DNA from: Corallium rubrum
Lineage: Eukaryota; Cnidaria; Anthozoa; Scleralcyonacea; Coralliidae
Reading direction: 5' to 3'
Assembly (NCBI GenBank): GCA_964035015.1
Contig: OZ035998.1
Span: forward strand, 28,664,029 to 28,728,028
Length of the DNA stretch: 64,000 bases
The notes beneath the pieces are model-generated. The model saw nothing but the letters and a program-made list of their open reading frames with translations, was not told the DNA's origin and searched no databases. A program made the translations under genes and the position numbers. Of this stretch, positions 1 to 11,199 are shown piece after piece; position 1 is the first letter of the stretch, and each line of letters begins with the position of its first letter.

Positions 1-710
1 TTCTGTAGAACGACGACGGCGTTCTCTTTGCTCTTGGAATTTTAAATTGCTCATTATCATTGCTTTGAATGAAAAATGCTGTTGAATTCAATCGCCGTCC
101 GTGGCTCTAAAACGTCTGTTGCTTAAGCTGTCTATTATATTATACCGGCACCGTGTAAACGCAAGACTTTTTGGCCTGTATTTACACACCGGCATGATTT
201 TGTTCCGGATTCAAATTGTACCGGCATCGTGTAGACGTGGTCTGAATAAGGAGTTTAAATTATCAGGGGCACGTTTGCTAACAATATCATACATAAGATT
301 AGATAGGTTTTCAAAACGTATGAATGATACAGGTAAAACTTTCCGAGACGTTTCCCTTGACAAGTAAGAACGCCTGGCGTTAGATAGAGTATACTAAAAT
401 AGTAAAGTCTGCATGGTTTGAAAACAAACGACTCGGTTGGCAAGGAGTTAATCAAGTAATATTAAAGAACGAGGCAATTAAATATAATGAACTTCCACAA
501 TTTATACTGACCCTATAAACATTGACATACAGAAATCATGAAAGTGCGACAGGTATATATCCTATAATTGTACCTCTTATTTTTTTAAAAATATAGCTCC
601 CTCAGTGCAGTGTTTACACAATGTTTATTAAAGGGCAGTAAAACGGAAAATCTTCTCTTTAATTTTGATTTTATTTAGAAGTACTTTCCGTATGAGAAAT
701 ATATCGTTCT
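1..710. other. no gene recognised
   Basis: AT-rich sequence with short open frames only on either strand. None resembles a known domain, and I see no convincing splice-bounded exon. It leads into a dispersed repeat fragment that is shared with a site near 43.3 kb. Confidence 0.5.
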
Positions 711-793
711 TATCATAGTCAATCGAGATATGGTCTGGAAACTCGGCAAACTTCAAAGCGCCTATAATGAGCTGTGATTTTATGTTGAACCGG
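711..793. repeat. dispersed repeat fragment, copy 1
   Basis: About 83 bp are nearly identical to 43320-43399 in the same orientation, with a few differences (for example TGGAAACTC against TGCAAACTC). The copies are 42.6 kb apart and have unrelated flanks, so this is a dispersed mobile-element fragment. The family is not recognised. Confidence 0.7.
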
Positions 794-1123
794 TATGGAT
801 GAATAACCGATTGTTTGAAGTAATATTTCAAGTCCTCTGCCCAGTACTTCCCTGGTATTTCAAGTCCCTTCACGTTGTGCAATTCAGCGCTTCTGATTGA
901 TTGATTATCTCATGAATTATTAATGAGTTTGAGAAAGTTAGTTATTTGCACTGGTTATTCGGATTGTTAGTCAATCACATTTATCACACGGGAGACTAAT
1001 GCTCATTATTTTGTCCTGGTGCAAGTCACGCTACTTCTCTGGCCTTTTTAGAGTTTTCTTTTTCCATAAAAATTTGTTGATCAGACCAGTTGTATATATA
1101 ATAAATCTCTTATAAAAGGTTTC

Positions 1124-1181
1124 GGTGTGTAGTATCGCTGTATATTTTTACTCGTAAAAATATACAGCGATACTACACACC
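1124..1181. repeat. short hairpin MITE, family A, simple copy
   Basis: A near-perfect palindrome. Arms of about 28 bp starting GGTGTGTAGTATCGCTG and ending CAGCGATACTACACACC close on the trinucleotide TCG. The right flank (CAAAACATCTAATAAGATATAT) is shared with a longer copy at 9091-9202, so arm and flank belong to one mobile family. Confidence 0.8.
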
Positions 1182-2128
1182 AAAACATCTAATAAGATAT
1201 ATTTATTACATCAATATCTCATCATATTCCAGAGATATTCAGGTTTTTGTAAAATGAGATGCCTTATGACGTCATCTATTCACCATAGATCAAACAAACG
1301 TCCCAAATGAGGAATATATCAAGCAGTAACTGTGTACATTGCAATGTACCATTCGTATAAGAACAACTTCAATTAAAGTTTCAGCACAATCTATACCTAT
1401 TATTTCGGTAGATATTCCTCCTTTACGAAATTAGTGGAGTAGATGACGGCATAAGGTATCCTATTTGCATTTTTTAAAACCAAAATATATTTGGGACAAG
1501 ATGAGAAATTGAAAATGCGAAAAGGCTATTGTTCTTTATTTGAAAAACATTGCTAAATAAGATCAAAATTAAGATAGAGAATTTTGGCGTCTTACTGCCC
1601 CTTTATAATTATCTTTGTATAGTTATCGATTTAGAACTAATCGGAAATCATTTTTTTTTATGATAAGAACTTCCTAATCACCTGAGCGAGCGATGGGCGT
1701 TTCCGCCCTGTTTGGAAACCATTTATCTTTTTGGCATGACTTAACTTCTTTTGCGTAAAACTGCGTGAACGTAAATTTAGTATATCCTGTATTCATGGAG
1801 CTAGAATCGATAGTATCCTGGAAAAGCCCTTAAGTTGCAACACGTCAATGATGCAAATAACACGATTCTCCACAGCAATATATAAAGAGGGTTCACAATA
1901 ATAAGCTTCTTAATTCGATATCTGGCTGATCTAATCCCGACTAACGCCTTCGTTATTTAGGAATCCCATATCCCGTTGTTCGATCTCCTTATTTCTCGAA
2001 TCATGACAGCAAATATTTCTAGATTTCGTTTCCCATCCTTTTTTTGAAATGTTATTTTTCGCGTTATTACCGGCCGCGTCCCGATAAACCTATTGTAGAC
2101 CCTCGTATTATAAAGTTATACAAGCGCT
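1182..2128. other. no gene recognised
   Basis: AT-rich sequence with no long frame, no recognisable domain and no clear repeat structure on reading. Short homopolymer runs only. Confidence 0.5.
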
Positions 2129-2317
2129 TAAAGCCTGGTTCTCATATGTCGCCGATCGTCGGCGATTTGTGATTTAGATGCATGTTAAAACGGGAAGTGC
2201 AGCAGCATGTTAAGTAATAAAGAACAATGCAGAAAAGCAGTGCTTTTATTCTTTTACTTAACATGCATCTAAATCATGGGTCGGCGACGATCGGCGACAT
2301 ATGAGAAGCAGGCTTAA
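2129..2317. repeat. hairpin MITE, about 190 bp
   Basis: Terminal inverted repeats of roughly 55-60 bp. The left arm contains AGCCTGGTTCTCATATGTCG and the right arm CGACATATGAGAAGCAGGCT. The arms continue inward through GATTTAGATGCATGTTAA and its complement. Ends read TTAAAGCC and GGCTTAA. There is no coding capacity. Confidence 0.75.
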
Positions 2318-2339
2318 AAATGCTGGAAGTGCGATCAGG

Positions 2340-2522
2340 ATTGAACATGATTTTGGAGACGTTCTCTGGTTGAAAATATTTATTTATTACGAGCTTTCGG
2401 CTGCCAGACTGCAGCCTTCAACGGGTAGTTACAAAATACAATGATTGCAGACGACTACGAAAACAAATAACTGGATGTGACAGTTCCGCCTATATGATAC
2501 TCTGTGAACTCTAACGATTGTT
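2340..2522 (-). repeat. PLE-flanking inverted repeat, left arm
   Basis: This arm runs GACGTTCTCTGGTTGAAAAT, then a TTTATTACGAGCTTTCGGCT block, then the CTGGATGTGACAGTTCCGCC block. The same sequence returns in inverted orientation at 2936-3165, where an extra block of about 65 bp near 2995-3060 interrupts it. It bounds the GIY-YIG reading frame and includes a hammerhead-like motif. Penelope-like elements are known to carry such terminal repeats, but in inverted as well as direct arrangements. Confidence 0.7.
2385..2428 (-). ncRNA. hammerhead-ribozyme-like motif (PLE terminus)
   Basis: On the minus strand a CUGANGA-like box (TTGAAGG, decayed) is followed by a strong stem-loop GGCTGC-AGTCTG-GCAGCC, then CGAAAGCTC. 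That gives the GAAA core box and a minimal stem III (AGCU). This order is the type I hammerhead layout reported from Penelope-like retroelements. The first core box deviates from consensus, so activity is doubtful. Confidence 0.5.
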
Positions 2523-2935
2523 CTATTTCTTCAATAAAAAACGGTATTGTTCGGGTAGATGTTTAGAATTATTGTCAGCATTAGTTGTAGGCGCGGTGTG
2601 CCAGGATTCCAGTGTAGCTCTGTGGCGGTAGTTTGCTTTGTCAACTATCTTGCTGTTGTTGAAATCAATTTTATGGTCGTAAGACCAAGCATGATTCGCA
2701 ATATATGCGCCCGCTTTATATTTCTCGACATTTCTCATGTGTTCTTTTTTTCCGTGTGATGAACGCTCGACCCGTCTCGCCAATGTAGTTCCACGAACAA
2801 TCGGCACAATTTATACGATAGACTACATTTGTTTGTTCTTCGGATGGTGGTATGCCTTTCGGTGAAGGGAGCATTTTTTCAAGCGTACGTAGAGGTTTCG
2901 TTGTGACTCGTAGAGGTTTCGTTGTGACTTTAATA
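2523..2935 (-). pseudogene. Penelope-like element, GIY-YIG endonuclease fragment
   Basis: The minus-strand frame reads through a linker (PLRTLEKMLPSPKG) into the GIY-YIG core: VVYRINCADCSWNYIGETGR, then the segment with TRKKEHMRN and IANHAW, and ends at a stop near 2523. In PLEs this domain is the C-terminal endonuclease that nicks the target for reverse transcription. No reverse transcriptase precedes it; the frame instead enters the right inverted repeat, so only the C-terminal tail remains. A short direct duplication (ACGTAGAGGTTTCGTTGTGACT, partial) at 2888-2930 marks its upstream edge. The arrangement looks like an internally deleted element flanked by inverted ends. Assignment to PLE is firm from the CxxC-type spacing before YIGET; activity is not expected. 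Confidence 0.8.
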
Positions 2936-3165
2936 ATCGTTAGAGTTCATAGAGTATCATATAGGCGGAACTGTCACATCCAGTTATTTGTTTTTCATTG
3001 TATTGTTAATCGTAGCGAAGGCGTATAGTCTGTAATTGTAAACCGTAGTCGTCTGCAATCATTGTATTTTGTAACTACCCGTTGAAGGCTGCAGTCTGGC
3101 AGCCGAAAGCCCGTAGTAAATAAATATTTTAAACCAGAGAACGTCTCCAAAATCATCTTATACAA
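2936..3165 (+). repeat. PLE-flanking inverted repeat, right arm
   Basis: Inverted counterpart of 2340-2522. It starts AATCGTTAGAGTTCATAGAG and ends near AACCAGAGAACGTCTCC. It differs by an additional block near 2995-3060 and scattered substitutions. Confidence 0.7.
3071..3118 (+). ncRNA. hammerhead-ribozyme-like motif (PLE terminus)
   Basis: Plus-strand mirror of the motif at 2385-2428: GTTGAAG, stem-loop GGCTGC-AGTCTG-GCAGCC, then CGAAAGCCCGT. The core is recognisable but the first box and stem III are imperfect. Confidence 0.5.
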
Positions 3166-3288
3166 GCGCGTTGTAGAATTTGGAAATGATTGGCAACATT
3201 GAGTATAATTTGGCAATCCTTGCAGTGCCAGTTAACCTCAACTTCCTATAGACTCAATTGAAGTCTGCTCATTTTTGGCAACATCTTA

Positions 3289-3628
3289 TAGTCAGTTTCA
3301 GCTTGCTTTTGAAATCCAAAACGTTTAATTGAAGTGAACATTCCTAACTTACGTTGCAATGTTCAGAACGACATTGCGAGCAGGTAGATATAAATTTAAG
3401 CCGGCAATTTGTTTCTGTTTAACCAAGTATCTATTATTCTTCATTTCCATCAAACATTATAGGCTACAACAAATAAATAACTTCTACTCCGTGATTTCGC
3501 CAAAGGAATTCAATTCAAATCTTATTAAATTCGAACTTCACAATGAACTTCGCGAACTTCTGTACCTAGTTCCCAACCTTCCAACAAATGTTGACAAACG
3601 AATTTCAAAAGGAAGCCGAAACTGACTA
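3289..3628. repeat. MITE-like element with ~29-bp inverted ends
   Basis: The left end TATAGTCAGTTTCAGCTTGC is matched in reverse by GGAAGCCGAAACTGACTATA near 3610-3628. The interior of about 280 bp has an open frame of 88 codons with no recognised domain. The inverted ends and lack of a transposase fit a non-autonomous DNA element. Confidence 0.6.
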
Positions 3629-4012
3629 TAGTACCCCGGCCGTCGCCGCTTTGCCACTCATTTTTCGCTCTTACTCTTTCTTTATACTCTCATTTACAAA
3701 TACAAGGATTTTAAAAGCCGTTCACACTATTGGATAGCTTTAGCCTTTATGTATCCAGGCTTGGAAAGCTACCATGTGAACAGATTCGGCACGAAACAGC
3801 ACAAACTTTGTACAAAGTACAAACTGATCACACAATACCGGATAGGTTTTCTGTCACTAGGAAAACCATATAGAAGATTGGCATTTTGATCACACATAAA
3901 ACGTGTGTTTCAGAACAATTTTTGATTGATTTAATTTCCGCGGAACGATTCCAATCTCCGTTCACACTGGTGCAGGAATAGCATAGTATACCCGATACAA
4001 GATGTACAACTT

Positions 4013-4240
4013 TCAAGATTGGAGCAACATAGCGCCGGGAGCACGGGTGGCGTGTGCTGTTAGCGCGCTGCCTCTCACCAAAAAGTTAAGCTCGGATGGG
4101 TGACGACAGCTTGGGAATGACCCCGTTGTCGGGCTTGGACTCATGTGAGTAGAGTTGTAGTTGATCTCTCCTGTGCTTCGAGGGTTTTTCACCGGGTTCT
4201 CCGGTTTTCCTCTCTCCAAAGAATCAACGCCAAACATCTT
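4013..4240 (+). repeat. possible SINE body
   Basis: A stretch with markedly higher GC than its surroundings. It carries a GGTGGCGTGTGCTGTTAGCG segment that resembles a diverged tRNA-type head, and a downstream CACCGGGTTCTCCGGTTTTC block typical in style of invertebrate SINE bodies. No clear B box is seen, so this is tentative. Confidence 0.3.
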
Positions 4241-4547
4241 AGCTGTGATCCGTGGTCTGAACTGTGTCGTTGGCGGCTGCTTGGAGCGCCTTTGATATGC
4301 CTCGACACGGCCACGTTGATCTGCGTCCTTCGCAATTCAGCCACTGGCTGCAAGTACGGATGATTAGCCACCCAGTCTTTGTTCTTTGTAAAGTGTGTGT
4401 GAAGTCAAAATTTTCGATGGAGCAACATTTCCAAAAAAAAGAGGAAATAGATGTGCGGTGTACTTCTCGAGATGTTAAGCCAAAGTTGCGTCCCTGCCGA
4501 TGTTACAAAATAAGGAAAGACTGCGGGAATTAAATATTGATAGAACA

Positions 4548-4610
4548 GATGACGTATGCCGTTGGATTATTAATTTTAAAATCCATAGCTGTCCAACTGC
4601 ATACGTCATC
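4548..4610. repeat. short hairpin with 18-19-bp arms
   Basis: GATGACGTATGCCGTTGGA is followed about 26 bp later by TCCAACTGCATACGTCATC, which pair with one mismatch. It may be a remnant MITE. Confidence 0.4.
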
Positions 4611-5290
4611 AAGCATTCCAACCGAGCAATTAATTCAATACTTCAAAAGTGGAAAAGACATGGCAAACTTTGAGAGTCTATATAGCTCAAAAGAAATTTT
4701 CAGTGAATGCTCCTGTTAAGCTGATCTGTTCAAAACCGTTAAAAGGTTTTTCTTTTCATAGACACTTTAACGTTCTTGGCTTTAAAGTTCTTGTATGAGA
4801 CACGAATTTTATGAAATTTATCCCTAAAGGACACGGATGATAAAGGTGGTTGAATGTGCGTAGTTGTGACTTGTGTTATATAACTGAAATTTGCAATGAT
4901 GATAATTCGTTATGTCCGCGTTTGCCTTATGAATTTATGACAAAGAAATAATGCTGCATGGACATATACGTCATTATTAATTGGCTATCCTGTCCCCGGG
5001 TACATGTGATACCGATTTATATGCTGTGCTTCATGTGAGTTCTGTTACGCTACGCTGTGATACAAATTCGCTATGCTGTGAGACCGGTTTAATGCGCTAC
5101 ACATCTGGACGGGTGATTCTATCATCTTACGCTCCGCGTTGAGATCATAGAATCCCCTGTGCACGAGGGGTAAAAGATGCAGCTGCCCCGGGCCACAAGT
5201 AAGCGAGGGGTCTCCATGAGAAATAAAAGTAATTAAAAGTAGCATTTATTTCTTCTACTACTCCAGGGATATTTGAATTTTTAGGTATTG
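4611..5290. other. no gene recognised
   Basis: No domain-bearing frame and no clear exon. It ends at a paired foldback structure. Confidence 0.45.
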
Positions 5291-5820
5291 GATAAAACAC
5301 GAGAACGAGGGATTTATGCTATATAAAGACCCGAGGACGCGCAGCGTCCGAGGGCTTTATATAGCATAAATCCCGATGTTCGAGGGTTTTATCTGACTTA
5401 AATAATTATTGATTCCAACAAAGTTTTGTCTACTTTTTCTACCTTGGACAAAGATTTTTCTAGTTTTTTTCTTCATTTCTTTTCTAATTAGTATTCAAGG
5501 GCTTTATGCGATATAAAACAATTTTTTAATATAAGAGGAGGTATTCAGACATATAAATCCCAAAAGGCTCTATATCCGACGTACTTAGTTCATGATATTA
5601 TATGGCGATTTTGGAGGGTTTATGTGTATAAATACCTCATTAATAGTTAATGAAGGATTCATTCGGTAAATCCCTCATTAGAAATCCTTTGCATTTCTAA
5701 TGAAGGATTTAGTGAGAGATAAACCCTCGAACGTCGGGATTTATGCTATATAAAGCCCTCGTACGCTGCGCGTCCTCGGGTCTTTATATAGCACAAATCC
5801 CTCGTTCTCGTGTTTTATCC
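5291..5820. mobile_element. composite foldback element, 530 bp
   Basis: Two hairpins of about 104 bp (5291-5394 and 5718-5820) are reverse complements of each other with only a few differences. Each is itself a palindrome around TTTATGCTATATAAAG and CTTTATATAGCATAAA. The unit is therefore a foldback element whose long terminal inverted repeats are hairpins. The 320-bp interior contains further AATGAAGGATTT-type repeats and no gene. Confidence 0.7.
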
Positions 5821-8800
5821 TATACATACATATCAAATATGCAAACTTTTCTTCATGGGCAGAGAATTTTTCTCTATTAATCTGGAGAAAGGCCTGCATG
5901 AAAACTACATTTGGAGTCGGCTTTGCCGAACATCGCTGCCATTTGCCGTGTAAACGTCTACGCGTGCGCGGTGCGTGAGTAGCAAAGTAAACACAGTTAG
6001 AAATGCGGAAAATAACCGTGGCCATAATAACCAGACAGTGAAGACTAAAACTCGACTAATTAGCAGTTGGGTTTTTAAAAAAGGGCCATAAAGATATTGA
6101 TAATGAAGCTATTAACAAGCACGAAATTTTCAATGATTTTCTGAAAATTTGCAAGAAACGTGTGGCAGTCAGTGTCTCGAATTACAGTATAACAAAGTTT
6201 CGCTCTTTTTTTGGCTGTGATGTAATTTTTAATATTTAAACATAAATATATATATACAACCATTGTCAGTTTGTATTTCTTGGACGGATTCAGTTGTTTC
6301 AGCGTTTTGAATTTCTCATTTATGTTCTATTTATAATTTACTCAAGGAAAAGAAACTTGTTGATTGACCCATTTGACCCCCAGACGCTAAATACTATGTT
6401 ATTAGTGTTTCAAACGATTTTTATCCGTTTTTTAAAAATCCTATGTCTTTTCCTTCAGTTCCCAACTAAATTTTATTTTTTCTATATATACAGAAGCCTT
6501 GGAGAAGCTTAACATTACTCTCGCGACTACCATAGATTGAACAAGTGTTTCTCTTTAAGAATTTAAAAACAAAACGAGTCCGTGCGATTATGTCAAAAAA
6601 TATATATTATGCAGTAAATGGTACCTGGTGGAAGACGAGAAGAAATTAAAGAGATCATCTTGCAGTCCTGTAAAAATAACAGACTGGCGGTCACTGGCCC
6701 TATTCCAATCTTAAGACTGAAAGAATATAATTTATTCCAGTGGCGTAGGAAGCAATTAGTTGATCTGGGAGGGCAAGGACTTCAAAAGGACACTTGAAAC
6801 ACATGTTTTATCTTGAAATTTGAATGTATAAATACACCACCATTTAATACCACTGTTAAACTTTCTACCGTAGCCGTAGTCCGTTGTCTGAATCTTAAAG
6901 TCCCTACTACTTGGCAATAACCCGGTTGGGTTGATAGTCTCAAGCTTACGACTAGTTAGTTGGTCTAGACATCTCTTGGTCTTGTGCTTCGGAAGTTTTT
7001 CTACAGTTTCTACAATTTTCCAAGATGCGCCAAGAAGGCTGTGAGGTTTACTCAATAACCCATGCCTGTCTATAAAGTAAGCTTGGGGTTGAAGTTAGTC
7101 CATGATATAATCCGTGACTGATTGACGAATTGACCGTTTATACGACTGGTTTAAGCCGTTAGCTGTTAAGTGGCGGTTATACTACTTCCATTAGAGTCAG
7201 ATGAGTATATAGTAACTGTAGAAGGCTTAAATGATGTCAGATAAGATCCAATAAATAAATTTTAGACATCGGAGGATGAACACTGACGAGTGTTGAATAT
7301 AGCTTCTCAAACGAATCAATATTTTAAGAGAAAATCGAAGAACTCAAAATTTGCTAAATTTGACCGATTTCTAAATACAGATTAAATATTAATTTCTTTT
7401 GAATTTTCCTCATGAATTCCTAATGAGTTTCAGAAACTTTTATTGAAAGTTCTGCGCTTTGAATATGTTTACTTTTAGCCATATATTTTGGTGAATTCTC
7501 AGCAGTCCATGCATTACGCCTGGTTCGCACATAATGGTATATATGATCGTTGAAAACTCGAAGCTTGCAACGATACAGTGAAATATTAATAATAATATTG
7601 TCGTACGTATCTGGGTCGTAAAGATGTTAGTCCATATCGAAATACGCTCGTACAATTATAGTTGTATTGTGTGAGTGACAGTCGGACGATCCGCGTTACG
7701 ATTATATGCAAGAGAACTAGAAGCAGCTTTATGGATATTTTCACAGGGTCAAATACACCAATACACAAAATCATAGTGTTGTAAAACTGTAACCTATTCA
7801 CTATAATTAAGTTATTGTAGACAGAAAATGCACATCTCTACTTGGGGAAGGGACTTAATACAGGGGGTGGGTTAGAATGAGGGGGTTAGAATGAGGGGAT
7901 GCTTAATAGAGGAGATACGGTAACACGCGCAACCCCCCCCCCCCAACCCCTGAGCAGGCGTTCGGCAAACAGAAGTATATGTTGCCTTTTGGCTTTGCTA
8001 TGACGGTAGTCGCTATTCAGACGAATTCATTCAGACATTGCAAATTGATAACCAATGTTTCCGGCTCAATGTTATATTGCTGAAATAGATTTCAATAAAC
8101 CTCAATTAGCCATTGGAACTTTCGCTGCCACAGGGCACAGGCGTTCCAGAGTGTTTGGCTCGCAAATGGGAAACGTCTGGCATGTGGAATTTTACAGCTG
8201 GGAATCCTTTATTTCTTAACTCTTTCCAGCTATTACGATTGTGGAATTGGTCTTTACTCTTTAGTATTTTATTTTCGCTAACGCCAGACAAAATTTTATT
8301 ATTTTAATCACCTCTGAGGATTGGGGAAGCTACGTGCATTCAGTGACAAAACTCAAAAGTGTTGGGACAATTCGATTGAAGGGCACCATATTTTGCTTTA
8401 AGTATCACCCGGGCCCCCTATATTCAATGTTGGTTACTAATCTATTTGAGCTCTCTTCTCAACGTTTACTGGGTCCTTTATTTTCTATTCAACATTGAAC
8501 AGGGAGGGAGGGAAAGAGTAATTATTACGAAAAAATCAGTGTTAAATATAAGTAATTGCATGATTACCACAAATACGAAGTGTTCCAAAGTATTTTGTCT
8601 TTGCATGATTGTAGCTCTTCGACAGGAATGAGTTAAAATAAACAAACATATTAGTGAATATTATGTTTTGACGTTAAGGTTCTAAACATCTATATAGCGA
8701 TTTCCTTATCAGCTGGAAGGGACGTTTAGTAAAACACGAAACGGCGGAACACGGAACAGCGGAACAGCAAAAAAATTGAACACTTACATATATAATAACA

Positions 8801-9090
8801 ATAATAGACGACCGGCCAAGGCTTCAAAATATTACTTTTGATGGCATTTTTTTGTTACAAGAAGGTATAACCATGATAAATCATATCGGATAGTGTATAT
8901 TTTGAAGGTAAGGGGGGTTACCAGTCATAATTATTGATTTATATTCTAAAATTTGTAGCTTTTTAAAAGCACAATATATGTGAGGAATGGGATATCTGTA
9001 AAGTGCTGCCTAATATCTGGATTGGCTAAATTCAGAATGCTATCCAATCTGCGTGCCTGAAGTTCTGATTATTCTAATTCGCAATATTTT
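5821..9090. other. no gene recognised; poly-C tract at about 7932-7945
   Basis: I see no domain, no convincing exon pair and no long repeat. A 14-base C-rich run lies near 7932. Around 8730-8765 a GCGGAACA motif recurs several times. Short open frames on both strands look like chance. Confidence 0.45.
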
Positions 9091-9202
9091 GGTGCGTACT
9101 GATCGCTGTATATTTTTACTCGTTGTGCCGTATTTTGACTCGCCCTGTGGGCTCGTCAAAATACGGCACAACGAGTAACAATATACAGCGATACTACACA
9201 CC
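9091..9202. repeat. hairpin MITE, family A, copy with nested hairpin
   Basis: Outer arms match 1124-1181 (CGCTGTATATTTTTACTCG on the left and ATATACAGCGATACTACACA on the right). The loop is replaced by a second palindrome of about 62 bp (CGTTGTGCCGTATTTTGAC paired with GTCAAAATACGGCACAACG). The right flank again reads CAAAACATCTAATAAGATAT. Confidence 0.75.
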
Positions 9203-9230
9203 AAAACATCTAATAAGATATATATACTGT

Positions 9231-9253
9231 ATATATATATATATATATATATA

Positions 9254-9287
<34 letters not shown>
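9231..9287. repeat. AT dinucleotide microsatellite
   Basis: Near-continuous AT repeat directly after the hairpin element. It gives spurious Tyr-Ile open frames on both strands. Confidence 0.9.
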
Positions 9288-9290
<3 letters not shown>

Positions 9291-9886
9291 TACGTGCAAA
9301 ATTACGGTGCAAAAATCTGTTATTACTGTGCACAAAATTGTAATTACATTGCAAAAAGTGTTTAAAAGTGTTCTGATTGGTTCAAACACAGTAGAAACAA
9401 CAAAGAGCCAATCGTGTTCTAACGGATTTTAAAGAATGGTGTTTTCCTTCCGCAAATGCCAGAGTTGTTAGGGGACGTTTTGAGTTAAATTAAGTAAGTA
9501 CATTTGTGTTGAACATTTTCCTGTGTATTGTTAATATAGATTCATGTGTTAAAACTAAGCACACACTCGTGAGATTTTCAAAAACTCGTCTGTATATATA
9601 GTATGAAGTCTTTTCGGAAAAACTCAGTCGTGCATGTTTTTTTCCAAAGTTGCACTCAAAACCACGGTATTTATTATTTACAGATATATGTGTCTCTTCT
9701 CAAACATATGTGTGCCTTCACAACACGAGATATACCGGCCCAGTATGTATGTACTTATTCTTAATCGAGATGATCAAGAGATGGAAGGGAGACGTGTATG
9801 CGGTAAGACACGGAGGCGATAATGTGTTATCCTGAGTGTTTACTTTAGCTTCTGGAGCGCTCCTGTAAATTCGTAAATATAAGCGA

Positions 9887-9890
<4 letters not shown>

Positions 9891-9962
<72 letters not shown>
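9891..9962. repeat. AT dinucleotide microsatellite
   Basis: About 72 bases of pure AT repeat. Confidence 0.95.
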
Positions 9963-9965
<3 letters not shown>

Positions 9966-11060
9966 GTACTTCTAGTCGCATACATATGCGCGGCAACCCT
10001 TGTGCCTCCCCTCTCAGACTCGTGTCTGTCTGCTAAGAAAGCAGTAAATTGTCACCTGCATCGGACTAGTCTGCTATAGTTGAATCCCCTACTAACATTC
10101 AGCACTTCAGCCATGCAATTGTGTCCCACGGCAGCTCAATGGTTAATGCAGTATAGCCATGTCAATCAGGAGACTGTACATGGCCGTCTGGGTTTATCGA
10201 TTTCCAGTCAAAAAACAAAACTTAGAAATTATGTGATTCGATAAATCTTCTTTCAACGGTTTTTATGTGCGTAACTTTCACAACCGAACTAGCATACAAC
10301 TTCTCACCTAAGATGTATTAATTATTTAATATACACTTATACAGTGCAGTAAAAATATAACCTATGGCTATATATTAATATAGTGGTTGAATGTTTGAAA
10401 TGACTCACAGGAAATCAGAAGGAAGAATAATTATACAACTTTTCTATAACTTATATTCTAAGCATATACATGCATGCCTCGTCGTAACAACTATATGAAC
10501 AACCCATAATATAGTCGCCTTACTAACCTAAGAAGTAAATCCGTTATTATAGTACATGCATGGCCATGCCGGATCAGGTTACTGAAGTTTATAGCGGTAT
10601 ATATAGGCAAAGCTGTTAAGGTTGTACAAGCCCTGTTACTTATTTATATAGGTCACCCAGATACGTACACTAACGGGTTTAATTACCGCCTATATAGTTT
10701 ATAATATTTAATATGTAGAGACTATATCTATATGGGTTGTTACAGTTGTTACCACGAAGTGGAAGTATATATGCGCATGCAGAGAAAGGTTTTGTGGTTC
10801 ATTCTAGCTTTATGCATGGAACCCAGTTTCTCACCAAAAACAGCTTGTTCATTATTTATCATGTTCACGAGAACATAGTGAAAAGAAATGCAAAGTGGTC
10901 GACTAATAATGTCGTCTTTATAGCTATAGTGGTCTTCTAAATATGAATTAAAAATGTGACTTAAAAAACTAATTATTGAATATGTGTATATATATCTTTA
11001 TATACAGTGTTCAACTAGAAAAATCTCTATAAAACCAAACAAAGATACTAGAAGTCTTAC
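9963..11060. other. no gene assigned; possible tRNA-like SINE head at 10131-10215
   Basis: A segment CGGCAGCTCAATGGTTAATGC resembles a tRNA A box, with a GGGTTTATCGATTTCC stretch about 60 bp downstream that could be a decayed B box. The rest is AT-rich and would fall within the first intron of the minus-strand gene whose first exon lies just to the right. Confidence 0.3.
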
Positions 11061-11106
11061 CGTTTGAAATAACGACAGAAATTACAAGCAGGAACAGCGA
11101 TCTCAT
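11061..11106 (-). CDS. first coding exon of an unidentified secreted protein (signal peptide)
   Basis: On the minus strand an ATG at 11106 opens MRSLFLLVISVVISNG, a compact hydrophobic signal peptide with an early Arg. It then meets a strong splice donor (G|GTAAGAC) in phase 1 at 11061. A TATAAAG box lies about 90 bp upstream with a purine-rich leader between, which is the layout of a TATA-driven gene whose first exon ends soon after the signal peptide. The mature protein must lie in exons at lower coordinates; I could not identify them in the AT-rich sequence, so the product is unknown. Small secreted, Cys-rich or venom-like peptides often have this first-exon structure, but nothing here shows that. 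Confidence 0.45.
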
Positions 11107-11192
11107 TTTCGGTCTTCTTTTTCTTTCTTGAGACGTGTGACTTTCAGCGGAGCTTGATTTGTTCTTGTGATCCTTCCGGGCTTGCACTGGGG

Positions 11193-11199
11193 CTTTATA
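11193..11199 (-). promoter_or_regulatory. TATA box of the signal-peptide gene
   Basis: TATAAAG on the minus strand inside GTCTTTATAAAGCCCC, about 87 bp before the ATG at 11106. The spacing predicts a transcription start near 11165. Confidence 0.45.

Noticed and set aside
8106-8307. Overlapping 61- and 64-codon frames with protein-like composition
   Set aside because: No domain, no splice context and both strands open. Likely chance.
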